A stretch of 64,000 bases of DNA from Tetracentron sinense (taxonomy: Eukaryota; Streptophyta; Magnoliopsida; Trochodendrales; Trochodendraceae): NCBI GenBank assembly GCA_015143295.1, contig CM026554.1, positions 28,223,531 through 28,287,530 of the forward strand, written 5' to 3'. Within the stretch, counting starts at the first letter, position 1; the number at the start of each line of letters is the position of its first letter. The notes beneath the pieces are model-generated. The model made no database searches, was not told the origin of the DNA, and worked only from the letters and a program-made list of their open reading frames with translations. Made by a program: the position numbers and the translations under genes. This document shows positions 47,401-56,367 of this stretch, piece after piece.

Positions 47401-50400
47401 AAGCCCTCATGAAAAAACCACCAGATCTTGTCCATCAAATAGCAATGACTAACATAAAAGTAAAGTACAAACTCGAACCTTACCCAAACAAGACTCGATG
47501 ACTCGATCCATGGTATAGATTCTCCAACTCTTGCACAACTACGAACTCGCAAGTTTGATCTCCACCACAAGGGCTTCGGCTCCAACTCCTTACCGTCCAA
47601 GCTTTCTCAAAGTTGTCACCCCATGATCTTTTGATCGATCTTTGTCGTAACGGCTTATGGGAGGTTAGGCTTTGTATGATGAGGACCATAATGATGACGC
47701 GACATTTCACACAATCAAGTTGAGTAGTGATCAGTTTGAGGAGGTGCTCCCAAAATATCATCTGAATTGGCTGCCCGACATTCGGTTTTCATTGCCCCGA
47801 TAGAAAATGGTTTTCAGAAGATAATAGGGTGGATTAATGGAGTCCATACAGGGATATGTGGCATTGATGGAAGGTTCCAGTCACGAGCTTGGATAAAACC
47901 TTGTCCTCTGTTTTTTCCATTAAGGCAAATTAAAGTTTTTCTTTTCTAGTAGTGGCCAGTGGGCTCTCCCTTAAACTCCAATCAAGATCCAGAGGGGACC
48001 CATGGGTGTAGAGAGGGTAAGAGAGATTCCTCTTGTGCATGGTGTATTCATTCCTTCTTGGTCTTCAACATCCCTTTAGTCCTGGAGGAAGATGATTATG
48101 TAGTGTTAAAATCTTCTTGCAAGAGAAGAGCCGAGTGCATGAGGGGTAAAATTTGGTCTGTCTGAATACCTGAAGGCATAGGTGTTAAGGGCATCACTTG
48201 AGGCGGTCACTTAGGCGACCAGGTAATCCATTGGCCCCAGGTGGCCCAATTACGTAAAAAAGCCTAAAAAAATCCTTAAACCTAGTGATGCCCCGTAATC
48301 ATCCTGGGATAGTATTTGCACTTAATCTCATGCCCATCCCCATTCACTCTTTCTCTGTGCCCCTATCCAATATCTAAGGATCTTTCAGGTATGATTAAGT
48401 ACCGCAACGCGAACGGGACAATTAACATAACAATGAAATAGATATGATAATGTTAATAGCATAATATTCAGACTGAGATAAAGTTGACTACTTAGAATTT
48501 AAGAAAAAAAAATTAAAATCTGAATTATTTTATAATATAATTATAAAAGTAGTGTAAATTAACATCAATAAAGACTAGTACGTGGGTCTAATAGATCCTC
48601 CATAGACTAATCTATTATAAATATTTGAAATATAATTATGTAATAAGTAGCTTAAACTCCTTAATTTTATATTCGGATTAAATTTCTTTTAATATTAAAA
48701 AATAAAAGAAATAATTTATTATCCAAAAAAGTGTCAGTGTTGGGATCTAATAGATCCTTTGTAGAACACTAACATATAATAGTGACAATCATAAATGTGG
48801 AGTATCTATATTAAAATGCAAATTTTGATGTATTTTCAATTTTGTTAAATAATCCTAATAAGTGACATGAAATCTCATTGTTAAAGGCCATAGAGCTATG
48901 GATTTGGCCATATATTTATGATTTAAAAGTGTGTTTTGATTCAATTAAAGAGATTTGACACCCTAAAAATAGAAAATAACAACATACCTTAGTGAACTGT
49001 GAAAAAAGGGGTTGATTCAATTTTCACGGAGTTTGAATATCTTTTTCAATCTTTGAAACCAACGTAATTTTGATTTTTGGGTTAGAAGTAGAGGTTTGGA
49101 GATGAGATTCAAAGAAGAGTTAAATAGTCTCAAACTCAATATATAAGCCTTGGTTATACGTCATATCGGTACCGATACAATATGATATAGTTGAATTTCT
49201 TGTAATTTTTATAATACATGTATGTATCATATCGATCATCTAAAATAATGATATAGATAATACAACACGTCTTTACTCTTTATATGCTCGATATTTAGAC
49301 CATGCATCGAACATAAATTACCTTTGAAGGATTGATAAAGAAGCTTTTAGAAAAAGAGAGAATTTGGTCGATCACCTCTTCTTGTCGTGAGTTGAAGAAA
49401 GAAGGAAAACTTGAAATTGAAGAAGAAAGTGAGAAAAAATTGGAAAAAACAAAGTAGGAATGCCTTTCTAAATGGAGTTTTGCTTTTTGACATAAGTAAA
49501 AAAAATACCTTCTTTTTGGGGTCCAAGAAAAAAAGATATATGTTCTAACGGTTAATGAATGAGATAAACCACTATAAGTCTTAAATCATTTTAGTGTCCA
49601 TTCTAAACACACATTAAATGTTTAAATGCTATTTGAACTAGCATGCTATTTCCCAATTGCTGCTATGATCAGTGATTCTTGCTGACAATTGACATACATA
49701 GGATCATACTCAAATGAAAGCAAAATAAGATCACCACTGTTTACCAAGGTTTCAATTGATAATATGTTACCAGGGCAAGTTCTTTTTCTATCTGGGTAGC
49801 ATAGCTTTTTCATTTTGTTCACATTAAAAAAAAATCAGTAAAACCTAATTGTAGTAAACATAAACAATTCTTTTTGTTGACATTGCTACCATCTTACTGT
49901 GCTTAGGTTGATCGTTTTGAGCTATCACATGCAAAATTCTGTTGTAATAGGTTCCCAATGTCTACCAACATTATGCTTTCTTCAAATTGGTAATATTACA
50001 TTTTGTCTCGGGGTTATTTCTTCAGTTCTCTTTGCCCCCGCTACAATTTGCATTTTGGCTGGATGGAGTAACTTTCTGATAATTCTTCTCTTTGAGCAGT
50101 AGCAGTAATAGGCTTGCTTATTCATCTTAATATGATGATGTTCATTGATCTGTGCTTGAATAGTTCAGTTACACCTTTGGTTTGTCTTAAACTTTGCTGC
50201 AACGGTAAATTCTAATTCATAATCATGTTGCTGAACAACAGTGAAAACCAATCCTAGTGTCACCGACGCAGCTATGGCAAGACTTGCTCAAGGGGCAAAG
50301 GTGCTTGCAGAAGGGGGTCATGATAAGGTTTTTCAGCAGATATTTGAGATCTTGCCTGGAGAGAAGCTCCTAAAGGCATATGCTTGTTATCTTTCAACTT

Positions 50401-53400
50401 CCTCTGGACCTGTGATCGGAACACTTTATATATCCACAAAAAGGGTGGCCTTTTGCAGTGACAATCCTCTTTGTCGTTATCCTACCCCAGAACAACAGGA
50501 GTGGATATATTACAAGGTATTACCTTTTCTTTCATACTTACAGTCATTACATCTTATAATGTTTTCATAACATAGGTAATAGGTGCTAACATTCTCAATG
50601 GGATTTCTTCATGTGTCTTTCACAATCTTCAGTACCCAAATAGCACAAGCTTTTGTATTGTTGGAAGTCAGGATAACAAGAGCACTATCAAGATCAGTAA
50701 TTCAATGCCATGGATTAAAGCGTCATGCATCGAATTTTGTTCTTTTACTCATAAGTTTTTTTCTTCTGATAGATTTTCCGCTAACGTCAATTCATGATTA
50801 AAGTTCATTGCTGCTGGAAAACTCCTATACAATATGCCTTTTCTTCTCAAATAGATTGTCATCTGAAATTAGTTTATAGTTTTTTTATAAGTAATATGAT
50901 CAAAAGCTAGTTTAAAGTTGTAAGCTGAACAATGCTTGTTCGTGGAGAGATCATAATTGAGTGGACCCTGAATAGGAGGAACCACATGGTTTGGTGGGTT
51001 AGGGTTCTGCTATCTGATAGACACAGATGGTCCTTAGGCTCCACAGTGAGTAGTTTTTCTCGGGAATACCCCGCAGTTGACTGTAACTGATATAGTAGAT
51101 GAGCAATGTCTATTGAATGCTGGCTAAGCACCTCATTTGAGATGTTAGGCTCACCATGCTATGGTTAGAGGCAGATGACACTGCTTGGTTGTGAGCCATG
51201 GCTATCAGTCTTTGGACCTAACTAGTATTCTTGATGGACTTCTACTGACTTAGCCCGATTTTTACGGTAGTGGTTACTGACTGCTTTGACAACGGATTCT
51301 CATGATTGGCTAAGGTGGTCGTACCCGATAGACCTTCGGTCTGGTGATTGCAGTTCAGTACTATACTGGACACCTAAGTTTGATGGATGCCATTTAACTC
51401 ACTTACGTAGGCTTCACAAAGGTTCCCTTAATTGGGTTGCACTATTATATACCTTGTACCATAGTTACGAAGTATGGGTACGGCCTATGGGTATAATATG
51501 GCAATGATCCATTCGGGAAGTATGGGTGTTATACGAAAAAAACACATCAAAAGTATGAGAAAATTAAAAAAATAATTAATAATTATAAATAGATAGGATC
51601 ATGACACTTATTAATAACAATTATTTAATATGGAATATGCATTTAACACGGTAAAAGTACGGCAAAAATACGTGTTATAGCATTTAATATGGAATTTGCA
51701 TATTAAACGTTTATTGTACGATGATACGCGTATAATATATGACAAAAGTATGCCATTTTAGATGGCTAAAAGTATTATACGGGTATAATAAGCTGATTTG
51801 GTAATTATAGTTGTATCCTGAAGGCTAGTCGTTAGTACTGGCTAAGGGTTTGAACAATTCCTCTTCGCCACTCATTCTTGACCTGAGGTATAGACCAGAG
51901 ACTACTTAGTTCATGGGCTAAGGGTTTGAACAATTCCTCTTGGCCACTCATTCTTGACCTGAGTTATAGACCAGAGACTACTTAGTTCATGGGGTGCACT
52001 TCACACTGGTTATCCATTCTTGACCAGAGGTTTGGACCAGTGGCTACTTAGATTTCACAGTTTAATCGCTTATAGGGACATTTGTCCAGTGATGCAAAAT
52101 ACAGAAACAAGGTGCAGTAGTGGTGTGTGCACAGAAATTAATAAGCAAAAGAAAAACTTAGCACTTTAAGAAGAAACCCTATTTGTTTGGGAGTTTGGTG
52201 TCCCCAGCGAAGTTGCCATTGTGAGAATAGTAAACCTTAAGGGAAAGAAAGTTCTTGCTGAGCTTCCCACCGCTGATTTGAACTTTGGGTTTTTGTAGTT
52301 GCAATCCAGTTTAATGAGTTGGGAATCCCAGAATCCAATACTATTCTAATTTTTGTTTTGTTTTGCATAGAGCTCTAGGTTTTGTGGACCAGGTTACAAT
52401 GTGGGTACGCATTAAGTACTCACAATCGCCTAGTCGAAGTTGGTCTCTACTATTAGCATGGTTCAAAGTAATGGTTAGCAAGGCAATTTTAGGATACGTA
52501 TTGGAGTTTCGGTTGGATACGCTATAAAAAATTAAGATACACTAAGATACGCAAGGAAAAACTTGGATATCTTGCATAGTCGAAGTTGGTCTCTATTATT
52601 AGCATGGTTCAAAGTAATGGTATTGAAATGAGTATTGGCAAGGCAATTTTAGGATATGTATTGGAGTTTCGGTTGGATACGCTGGAAAAAATTAAGATAC
52701 ACTAAGATACACAAGGAAAAACTTGGATATCTTGCATAAAACTTCTTTTAATGCAAATAAAAGCTAAGAGCAAACTAAATGAAGTCCTTCAACTATATTT
52801 ATAACCATATATATGAGAGTTAGAATTTCATACATTAAAAAAGGCGAGTATGCTGATAACAGGTATGAAAACACAAACCATAGTCACTTAGCCAGTATAG
52901 GCAAAACGTTCCCAGGCAAGATGCCAACGGCCCCTAACCCCCCTGCCTCACACCTCTATCTTATAAATATAAATACTGTTCGGAAATACCCCTTATTACT
53001 CTTGCACAGTTACACCTGCTACAACTTTAAAACTTCCCTTTGTGGTACTTACTGATACCATTGTCCTCCATTGATCTCCTTAACTTGGATGCCTGGGAAT
53101 GAAACTGATACATACTAGGGCCTGAATCTGCCCCAACTGTATACATGTCTTGTGTTTGCAAGAGACCTCTTTTGCCGTTTTAGAAGTCACTGTTAGCCTG
53201 TATATAGGGGCTCTATGTCTAATGAGTTCCTGATTTGGGAATATAGAACTTGGCTCTGAGAGGCAACTTTTTGTAGGATATATTTGTTTTTTGATAATTG
53301 AAGATACAAAAGATTTGTTAGATGCAACATTGCTATATTTTTTTAGAACACCTTAGGCATAGTAAGGTGATGGGTTAGCAGTCACTATCAACACAACTTC

Positions 53401-54712
53401 GCATCCATCACCACAACTGCCCCTCCATAACTCATGGCCTCATACTTTTTTTTTTTTTGGATGAGGGTATCCGGGCCTCTTAAAGCACCCGACTAAGTCC
53501 CTCGGGCCGTGTAAATCCCCTCATATTACACAACCAAGAAAGCCGGGATAAATCTCGGAGGGTGGCTAACAAGGGGAAGGGGGTGAATTTGGGTACGTTG
53601 CTTGTCTGACTTTGTATTGTCGCTGTGTGCCGCTATCAGGGGCTAACATGGGTTTATTTGTCTTTCTTTTTGTTCCTCGCATCGGTTCATGACCTCGTGA
53701 ACTTTGTTTTTTCTCTCTCTGTAGCACTCTTGTTTTCTCTTCATATATATATTTGCTTGGATTATCGATTAAAAAAAAACAAGGGGAAGAGACTCGAACT
53801 CAAGACCTCTGCTTCCTGAGGCGTGGTCTTGGCATCCATCACCAAAACTGCCCATCCATAACTCATGCCCTCATACGTGGGTGCCACCTCTGTGCCTTGA
53901 CAATTTCCCCTTGGAATACGGGTTCATAGCCAAACATCCCAAGTATGTTTGTTTTTAACATCCAAAGAACTGTCATCTGTAATGGTTTTTTCAGTATGGA
54001 AATAGTGGTTTCTTACTCCCCTTGCCCAATCCCTGCAATATCTACATCCTGAGATTTCAGGATGTTACTCCCATTCCACCTTCCTATCCTTGATATCATT
54101 TCGAAGTTAGCACGATTCTAGTCAATTTGTGTCTACATGAAGTTTGAGATTAAATGGTAACTGAACAAAAGACTCCAGTGGTTCTTGTGATAATTAAATG
54201 ATCTATATCTAATGGAAGATAGAGATGTTTTATCCAGATACGAAAAAATAGTAGTCAATACCGTCTTGTCATAGGGTAGGCGGAGCCAATAATGTGTCAG
54301 TGTAAACATAACAGGGACAGTCATAGGGTAGTTGGAGCTGATAATGTGTCGGTGTAAACATGGCTGTACAAACACAGGGACATGCTTTGATAAAAAGTAT
54401 CATCGATTATCTGTTGCCCTTTTTTGTTTTAACTATTGATATGGATCTTCTTGCATATCTTGTTATCTGGTATTTCATTATATTTGAACCTTGGAGTACA
54501 TGAATATACAGGTGGTAGTACAGTTTGATCAGCTGAGAGCAGTGAATCCTTCTTCAAACAGATTGAACCCCTCAGAGAAATACATCCAGATTATCACTGG
54601 AGATGGCCATGAATTCTGGTTCATGGGGTTCGTATCGTATGACAAAGCACTCAAGAATTTACTAGAGGCTTTACAACATTCGAGGGCTGGTTCCGGCAGA
54701 AACACACAGTAG
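32168..54712 (+). CDS. GEM-like protein (GRAM domain), four exons
   Basis: CDS join: 32168-32486, 32563-32664, 50242-50516, 54512-54712 (897 bp, 298 aa). GRAM domains bind membrane lipids or proteins; the founding plant member, GL2-expression modulator, acts in epidermal cell fate and cell division, and relatives are ABA-responsive. The N-terminal 100 residues are Pro/Ser/Thr-rich and disordered. Then come SPMEMILNVLGRWGKKFED and ATRKAEGFAGNVW, the linker LKTNPSVTDAAMARLAQG, and the GRAM domain from GHDKVFQQIFEILPGEKL through YLSTSSGPVIGTLYIST and KRVAFCSDNPL to AVNPSSNRLNPSEKYIQI and DGHEFWFMGFVSYDKAL. Length and domain order fit intact family members. All introns are GT-AG, with phases 1, 1 and 0. 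Met1 and Met2 are both possible starts. Intron 2 is about 17.6 kb because of transposons. The assignment is firm; the paralogue is not determined. Confidence 0.93.
32487..32562 (+). other. Intron 1 of the GEM-like gene with a (TC)n tract
   Basis: A 76-bp intron with donor GTAAGT and acceptor TTTTATTCCAG. Its middle is a pure TC run (about 32517-32536) that probably serves as an extended polypyrimidine tract and is likely length-variable. Confidence 0.9.
32563..32664 (+). CDS. GEM-like gene, exon 2
   Basis: Codes for the conserved block SPMEMILNVLGRWGKKFED then ATRKAEGFAGNVWLH. Donor C|GTAGGT, phase 1; the codon is completed in exon 3 as CTG (Leu). Confidence 0.92.
33310..33750. mobile_element. 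MITE-like element with GCGAACC motifs
   Basis: The interval is rich in GGTTCG/CGAACC words, inverted between its two ends (GGTTTGGTTTAGCTTGGTTCG near 33400; GCGAACCAGGTTCACT near 33663). The outer ends resemble each other as AACATTATATACCAGG and, inverted, AACAATGTTACCTGG. A non-autonomous hAT-like element is likely; the ends are too diverged to define a duplication. Confidence 0.4.
34190..37099 (-). mobile_element. Gypsy LTR (2910 bp)
   Basis: On the minus strand it opens TGTAACGACCCGGAATTTTA directly after the pol end and closes GCGTCA. It contains imperfect tandem repeats (35100-35530) and a CT/GA-rich tract (36237-36315) with repeated TTTCTCTCTC. Confidence 0.75.
35100..35530. repeat. 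Degenerate tandem repeats in the gypsy LTR
   Basis: Units contain CGGAGGAACC(C/A)CGGGCC, CTATCAGTCACGGAGGAACC and CTCCTGACCTAGTC(A/T)AAGAGG, repeated at spacings of roughly 55-120 bp with substitutions. Confidence 0.7.
37100..37445 (-). pseudogene. Gypsy pol C-terminus with chromodomain
   Basis: Minus-strand reading gives RLALPPELERVRNVFHVSML, then RKYAPDPSHEIRYEPIQV, an EKPVIILYRKKQVL segment, a stop (TAG instead of a sense codon), NKTIKLVKVLWEHHG and EEATWELEDVIRSNHPQLF. The last block (V-W-H---EEATWE) is the chromodomain typical of chromoviruses, thought to guide integration to modified histones. The 5' side is cut off at about 37445. Confidence 0.85.
37450..37620. mobile_element. Small element rich in GAGTCGA/TCGACTC
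   Basis: GAGTCGACCGAGTTGAG near 37496 and GTCGAGTCGAGTCAACT near 37582 give the interval inverted symmetry, and it ends AAACCGTGCTAG. This composition recalls non-autonomous hAT elements; its ends are not defined. Confidence 0.3.
38430..40340 (-). mobile_element. Helitron-like element (about 1.9 kb), non-autonomous
   Basis: On the minus strand it starts A|TCTATATCTATACCC (40340) and ends CATTGCACGTGCAGCCTCAA-CTAG|T (38430), with A and T as the flanking host bases. This fits Helitron ends: 5' TC, 3' CTAG preceded by a short palindrome (here GCACGTGC), and insertion between A and T without duplication. No Rep/helicase gene is present. An internal duplication of about 100 bp (GAGATATGTGG(C/T)GCAGTCAC at 40107 and 40206) is visible. 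Confidence 0.5.
40437..41417. mobile_element. hAT-like non-autonomous element (about 0.98 kb)
   Basis: The terminal inverted repeats are CATGGTTCAAAATATCGG at 40437 and, inverted from 41417, CATGGTTTAAAATTTCG. Both ends are rich in GTATCGGTA/TACTGATAC words. The flanks are GTTTTAGG left and GTTTAGGT right, compatible with an 8-bp duplication that has lost a base. A related sequence lies at 52456-52905 in intron 3. Confidence 0.55.
41430..41898 (+). pseudogene. L1-type LINE ORF2 remnant, part 1
   Basis: The frame reads AWWKSQYLSKRGKLTLLENC, then LNNLPTYFLPLFKISTSVAN and RLEILRSFFLE, continuing (shifted) through HPLVDCNSALLGKWLWRFG. This is the segment after the reverse transcriptase core in plant L1 ORF2. 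It is interrupted at 41899 by a large insertion and resumes at 46774. Confidence 0.8.
43684..46746. mobile_element. CGCCTC-repeat element split by a solo LTR
   Basis: The left end has GAGGCTTACGCCTCGAGG and GCCTCGGGGTGAGGCTT; the right side has CTCACGCCTCGAGCCTC and, after the solo LTR, AACGCCTCACCTCACGCC. The repeated GAGGC/GCCTC words are inverted between the ends, so the whole could fold back. The body is AT-rich with an (AT)8-like run near 44297. Confidence 0.5.
44492..46727 (-). mobile_element. Solo LTR (2236 bp), minus strand
   Basis: On the minus strand it opens TGTTAGACATGATGCCCAG and closes CCCCCTTCA. The flanks are CTAAT (44487-44491) and CTAAC (46728-46732), a 5-bp duplication with one change. 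No coding remnant is present. The opening resembles long copia LTRs that start TGTT(A/G)GA(C/A)AT, so a copia origin is likely but not certain. It is nested in the CGCCTC element. Confidence 0.7.
46774..47286 (+). pseudogene. L1-type LINE ORF2 remnant, part 2 (zf-RVT region)
   Basis: Continues part 1: HGRGLWKGIMNVGWS near 46792, then IWSADNNGSFSNEISVSYHS, LVWNHKVPSKVSFFLWL and DKILICDHLKNRGW. This is the zf-RVT (reverse transcriptase zinc-binding) region of plant LINEs. Broken by stops and frame changes, and cut at about 47287 by a copia LTR fragment. Confidence 0.8.
47287..47650 (-). mobile_element. Copia LTR fragment, minus strand
   Basis: GATTTCTAGAGGGGGTGAAT, a CACAAGATTTTTTTACTAGAAAG block and CACCAGATCTTGTCC match the R/U5 part of the copia LTR family (compare 22623-22810), inverted. 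U3 is not recognisable. Confidence 0.65.
47651..50241. other. Rest of intron 2, no recognised feature
   Basis: Short open frames near 47760-48165 show no family motif. A TCGGTACCGATA block near 49167 resembles the hAT-like ends seen at 40437, so a small relic may be there. Otherwise AT-rich. Confidence 0.35.
50242..50516 (+). CDS. GEM-like gene, exon 3 (first part of the GRAM domain)
   Basis: Acceptor GAACAACAG. Codes from KTNPSVTDAAMARLAQG to EWIYYK, including YLSTSSGPVIGTLYIST. Ends AAG|GTATTA at phase 0, 17.6 kb downstream of exon 2. Confidence 0.93.
51465..51825. mobile_element. Possible hAT relic
   Basis: The left end CCATAGTTACGAAGTATGG and the inverted right end (ACAACTATAATTACCAAA) are loosely related. 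The inside is rich in TACGGGTATAATA and GTATAATATGG words inverted between halves. No duplication could be defined. Confidence 0.35.
51840..51991 (+). repeat. Tandem duplication, 76-bp unit
   Basis: GGCTAAGGGTTTGAACAATT to ACTACTTAGTTCAT is present twice (from 51840 and 51916) with two differences. A third, weaker relative follows near 52010. Confidence 0.9.
52432..52737 (+). repeat. Tandem duplication, about 146-bp unit
   Basis: AGTCGAAGTTGGTCTCTA through TGGATATCTTGCAT occurs twice (from 52432 and 52578). The second copy includes ATTGAAATGAGT, lacking in the first. The unit includes the end of a hAT-like element related to 40437-41417, so an element terminus has been duplicated. Confidence 0.9.
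53446..53831 (-). mobile_element. tRNA-derived SINE, minus strand, with a nested LINE end
   Basis: On the minus strand it starts near 53831 with CCAAGACCACGCCTCAGG and a B-box-like GAGTTCGAGTCTC. It ends in a poly(A) run (poly-T at 53446-53458 on the plus strand). A 45-bp near-identical direct repeat flanks it (53401-53445 and 53832-53876, 42 of 45 bases equal). Removing the nested insertion leaves about 175 bp, a normal plant SINE length. Confidence 0.7.
53581..53778 (+). mobile_element. 5'-truncated LINE 3' end nested in the SINE
   Basis: AACAAGGGGAAG is present on both sides (about 53569-53580 and 53779-53790), a 12-bp target duplication. The insert ends ATTATCGATT followed by an A-run, as plant L1 tails do, and is about 200 bp, so only the 3' end was copied. 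Confidence 0.65.
54512..54712 (+). CDS. GEM-like gene, exon 4 (end of GRAM domain, stop)
   Basis: Acceptor ATATACAG. Codes VVVQFDQLRAVNPSSNRLNP and HEFWFMGFVSYDKALKNLLE, then a short tail ending SGRNTQ and TAG. Family members show the same transition (YYKV-V-PL-QL-AVNPS), supporting the splice. Downstream, an AT-rich stretch with ATTTATATATG and AATGAAAT (about 54780-54805) is a plausible 3' end. Confidence 0.93.
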   Translation: MVVQFDQLRAVNPSSNRLNPSEKYIQIITGDGHEFWFMGFVSYDKALKNLLEALQHSRAGSGRNTQ

Positions 54713-55734
54713 TGCCTGGGAATGATTGTGTGTTTTGAAATGATTTGGACTGAATGGATCAGCATGCATCGTTTGTAATATTTATATATGTGATGTGAAT
54801 GAAATTATACTCAAAACAGTTTCGCTACTCTATATATGGTAGTGACCCTGATTTCTTTTAGAACAGTAATGATCTCAAACGACTAGGGGAGTCACACTAT
54901 AACTGACCTTGTATTGGTCAGCATTTCATTGCCGACTGATGTTGACTAATAGTTTACGGACTGAAATTACTATATTGCTAGTGGTTTTAGAGATCATTCC
55001 CCGTCCTGTAGTTATGCAACAATTTGGTCTAGCATGAATAGTTGGGATCTGCCTACTTAAAGACTGCAGGGCATTGTAAGATGGGGCGAATCATAAATCC
55101 GCAATGTCAAGAAGAGGAGGCTGTGACTGCAGATGGGTGAACTTTGGGAGAATATCAGGGTAGGAAAGAAGAAGGGAAGCAATTACACGCATATCTTGGG
55201 GCTCACATAGGATTACCAGTCTCGTGTAAGGCCGGTGTAATTTATGCTACCCCCAAATTGAAAGAGACTGGATTGTTATCATTAGATAAGAAAATTAGAG
55301 TTTTAGCTGCTCTTATTAGAATCTGATTGCGTGTCTGCCTTGTTGCTTTGAAAGAGCTGTATGCGTGATTTGAAATGATTTAGCTGGCCCAAGTTTTTGT
55401 TTTTACATTCCATAATCACTACTTGACCTTGAAAAAAAATGGGAAATGGTAAACTTGTTAATGAATCATTACCCACCGTGTCAAAGAACACCTTCCAGTA
55501 TTTCTATTTGAATTAACAGCTGATGCCATATTTTTGTGACCCTTTCATATTAGCAAACGGAAGCAAATGGGATTTGTTGAAGCAAAAACTCGGTTATATA
55601 TGAACTCAAAAAAGTATAACTCTCACATGCCTTGTGTACTAACATACACCATTACAAAGCCACTCAGATGTATTGCAGTGTAATTTGGATAAAAACACAC
55701 ACACATATAGATGGAACATGGCTCCCACTAATTT
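54713..55734. other. Intergenic space between convergent genes
   Basis: Contains the probable 3' ends of both genes. A short open frame at 55144-55326 has no family motif that I recognise. No repeat is evident. Confidence 0.5.
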
Positions 55735-56367
55735 TTAATCCGCGGACTGAATACGAGCTGCTAGTTCAGCCAATTGACCTTTCACACTGAGATCAATGAC
55801 ATGGGGTCCTTCTTCTTCTTCATAGCTAATAATAAATCCCGCAATCAGCGATGGATCGACGGTATTCTCGAGCTTGACACTGGTGAAGCCAGTTACCCTC
55901 TTCATTTTCCTGGCAATCTGATCCAACTGCTTGTGTTGAAGCTTCACCGCCGAGGAAACAGCAACAACAAGAGTGGTGGCTCTCGGCGGTTCGAGGTACA
56001 AGAGGCGGGGTTCTTCGATGGCATTGAACTTCTCATTGTCCATGAGAGTAGTAGTAGTAGTAGTAGTAGGCAAGAAGCTGAGAGTGAAGGGTTCCATGGG
56101 CCAAGTGATGGGACCCAACAACTTTGAAAATTTGGCAACACTTCCAGTGATACTGTGTTGTTCATTGGCTCCTCCTTGTGCAGAGCTCCCAGTGATCTTC
56201 TTCAATGGGGTCCACTGGGATGAATTCAGTGACCGATTTCTCAACAATTGGGGAACTGGGAGCTGCTGGAAAATGTCTTGAGTGTTTGTGGGCTGCCCAT
56301 GCCCATGAGGGGTAATGGACTGATTTAAGATGCTCATCTTCTGCCAAACACTATATTTATCCACCAT
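55735..56367 (-). CDS. ATP synthase delta/OSCP C-terminal domain-like protein
   Basis: Single open frame of 210 aa on the minus strand, TAA at 55735. Residues about 128-208 resemble the C-terminal domain of the F-ATPase delta subunit/OSCP: VVAVSSAVKLQHKQLDQIAR, KMKRVTGFTSVKLENTVDPS, LIAGFIISYEEEEGPHVIDL and SVKGQLAELAARIQ. In true subunits this end contacts the peripheral stalk. The six-helix N-terminal domain that binds the F1 alpha subunit is not evident. Instead residues 1-127 are low in known motifs and include a run of seven Thr encoded by a trinucleotide repeat. It is therefore unlikely to be an ordinary ATP synthase subunit; a delta-like paralogue, possibly plastid-targeted, is my best guess. 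Start choice: Met1 (56367); Met11 (MSILNQ, 56337) is an alternative. Tail to tail with the GEM-like gene. Confidence 0.75.
   Translation of the reverse strand: MVDKYSVWQKMSILNQSITPHGHGQPTNTQDIFQQLPVPQLLRNRSLNSSQWTPLKKITGSSAQGGANEQHSITGSVAKFSKLLGPITWPMEPFTLSFLPTTTTTTTLMDNEKFNAIEEPRLLYLEPPRATTLVVAVSSAVKLQHKQLDQIARKMKRVTGFTSVKLENTVDPSLIAGFIISYEEEEGPHVIDLSVKGQLAELAARIQSAD
56049..56069 (-). repeat. Coding trinucleotide microsatellite (poly-Thr)
   Basis: Seven AGT units on the plus strand (ACT on the coding strand) encode a Thr run in the delta-like protein. Length variation would change the protein without shifting the frame. Confidence 0.85.

Larger units (their letters stand above)
32665..50241 (+). 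other. Intron 2 of the GEM-like gene (about 17.6 kb, transposon-filled)
   Basis: Canonical GTAGGT..ACAACAG ends. Listed separately within it: a MITE-like element (33.3 kb), a gypsy LTR and chromodomain remnant (34.2-37.4 kb), a Helitron-like element (38.4-40.3 kb), a hAT-like element (40.4-41.4 kb), a split L1 LINE with a nested stack (41.4-47.3 kb) and a copia LTR piece (47.3 kb). I see nothing definite at 32665-33300, 33760-34189, 37620-38429 and 47660-50241, which are AT-rich. Confidence 0.85.
50517..54511 (+). other. Intron 3 of the GEM-like gene (about 4.0 kb)
   Basis: GTATTA..ATACAG ends. It contains a possible hAT relic (51465-51825), two tandem duplications (51.84-51.99 kb and 52.43-52.74 kb) and a SINE with a nested LINE end (53.45-53.83 kb). 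A further small duplication of TCATAGGGTAG..GTGTAAACAT occurs at about 54268 and 54321. Confidence 0.85.

Noticed and set aside
47760..48165. Two 60-68-aa frames in intron 2 as a possible gene
   Set aside because: No family motif; they lie in an intron next to LINE and LTR debris.
55144..55326. 60-aa frame between the two genes
   Set aside because: No recognisable motif and no codon or context support; I also considered a ribosomal-protein retrocopy but the residues do not fit.
55774..56281. Plus-strand frames of 102 and 117 aa
   Set aside because: They are antisense to the delta-like gene and share its trinucleotide repeat (giving poly-Ser or poly-Val).
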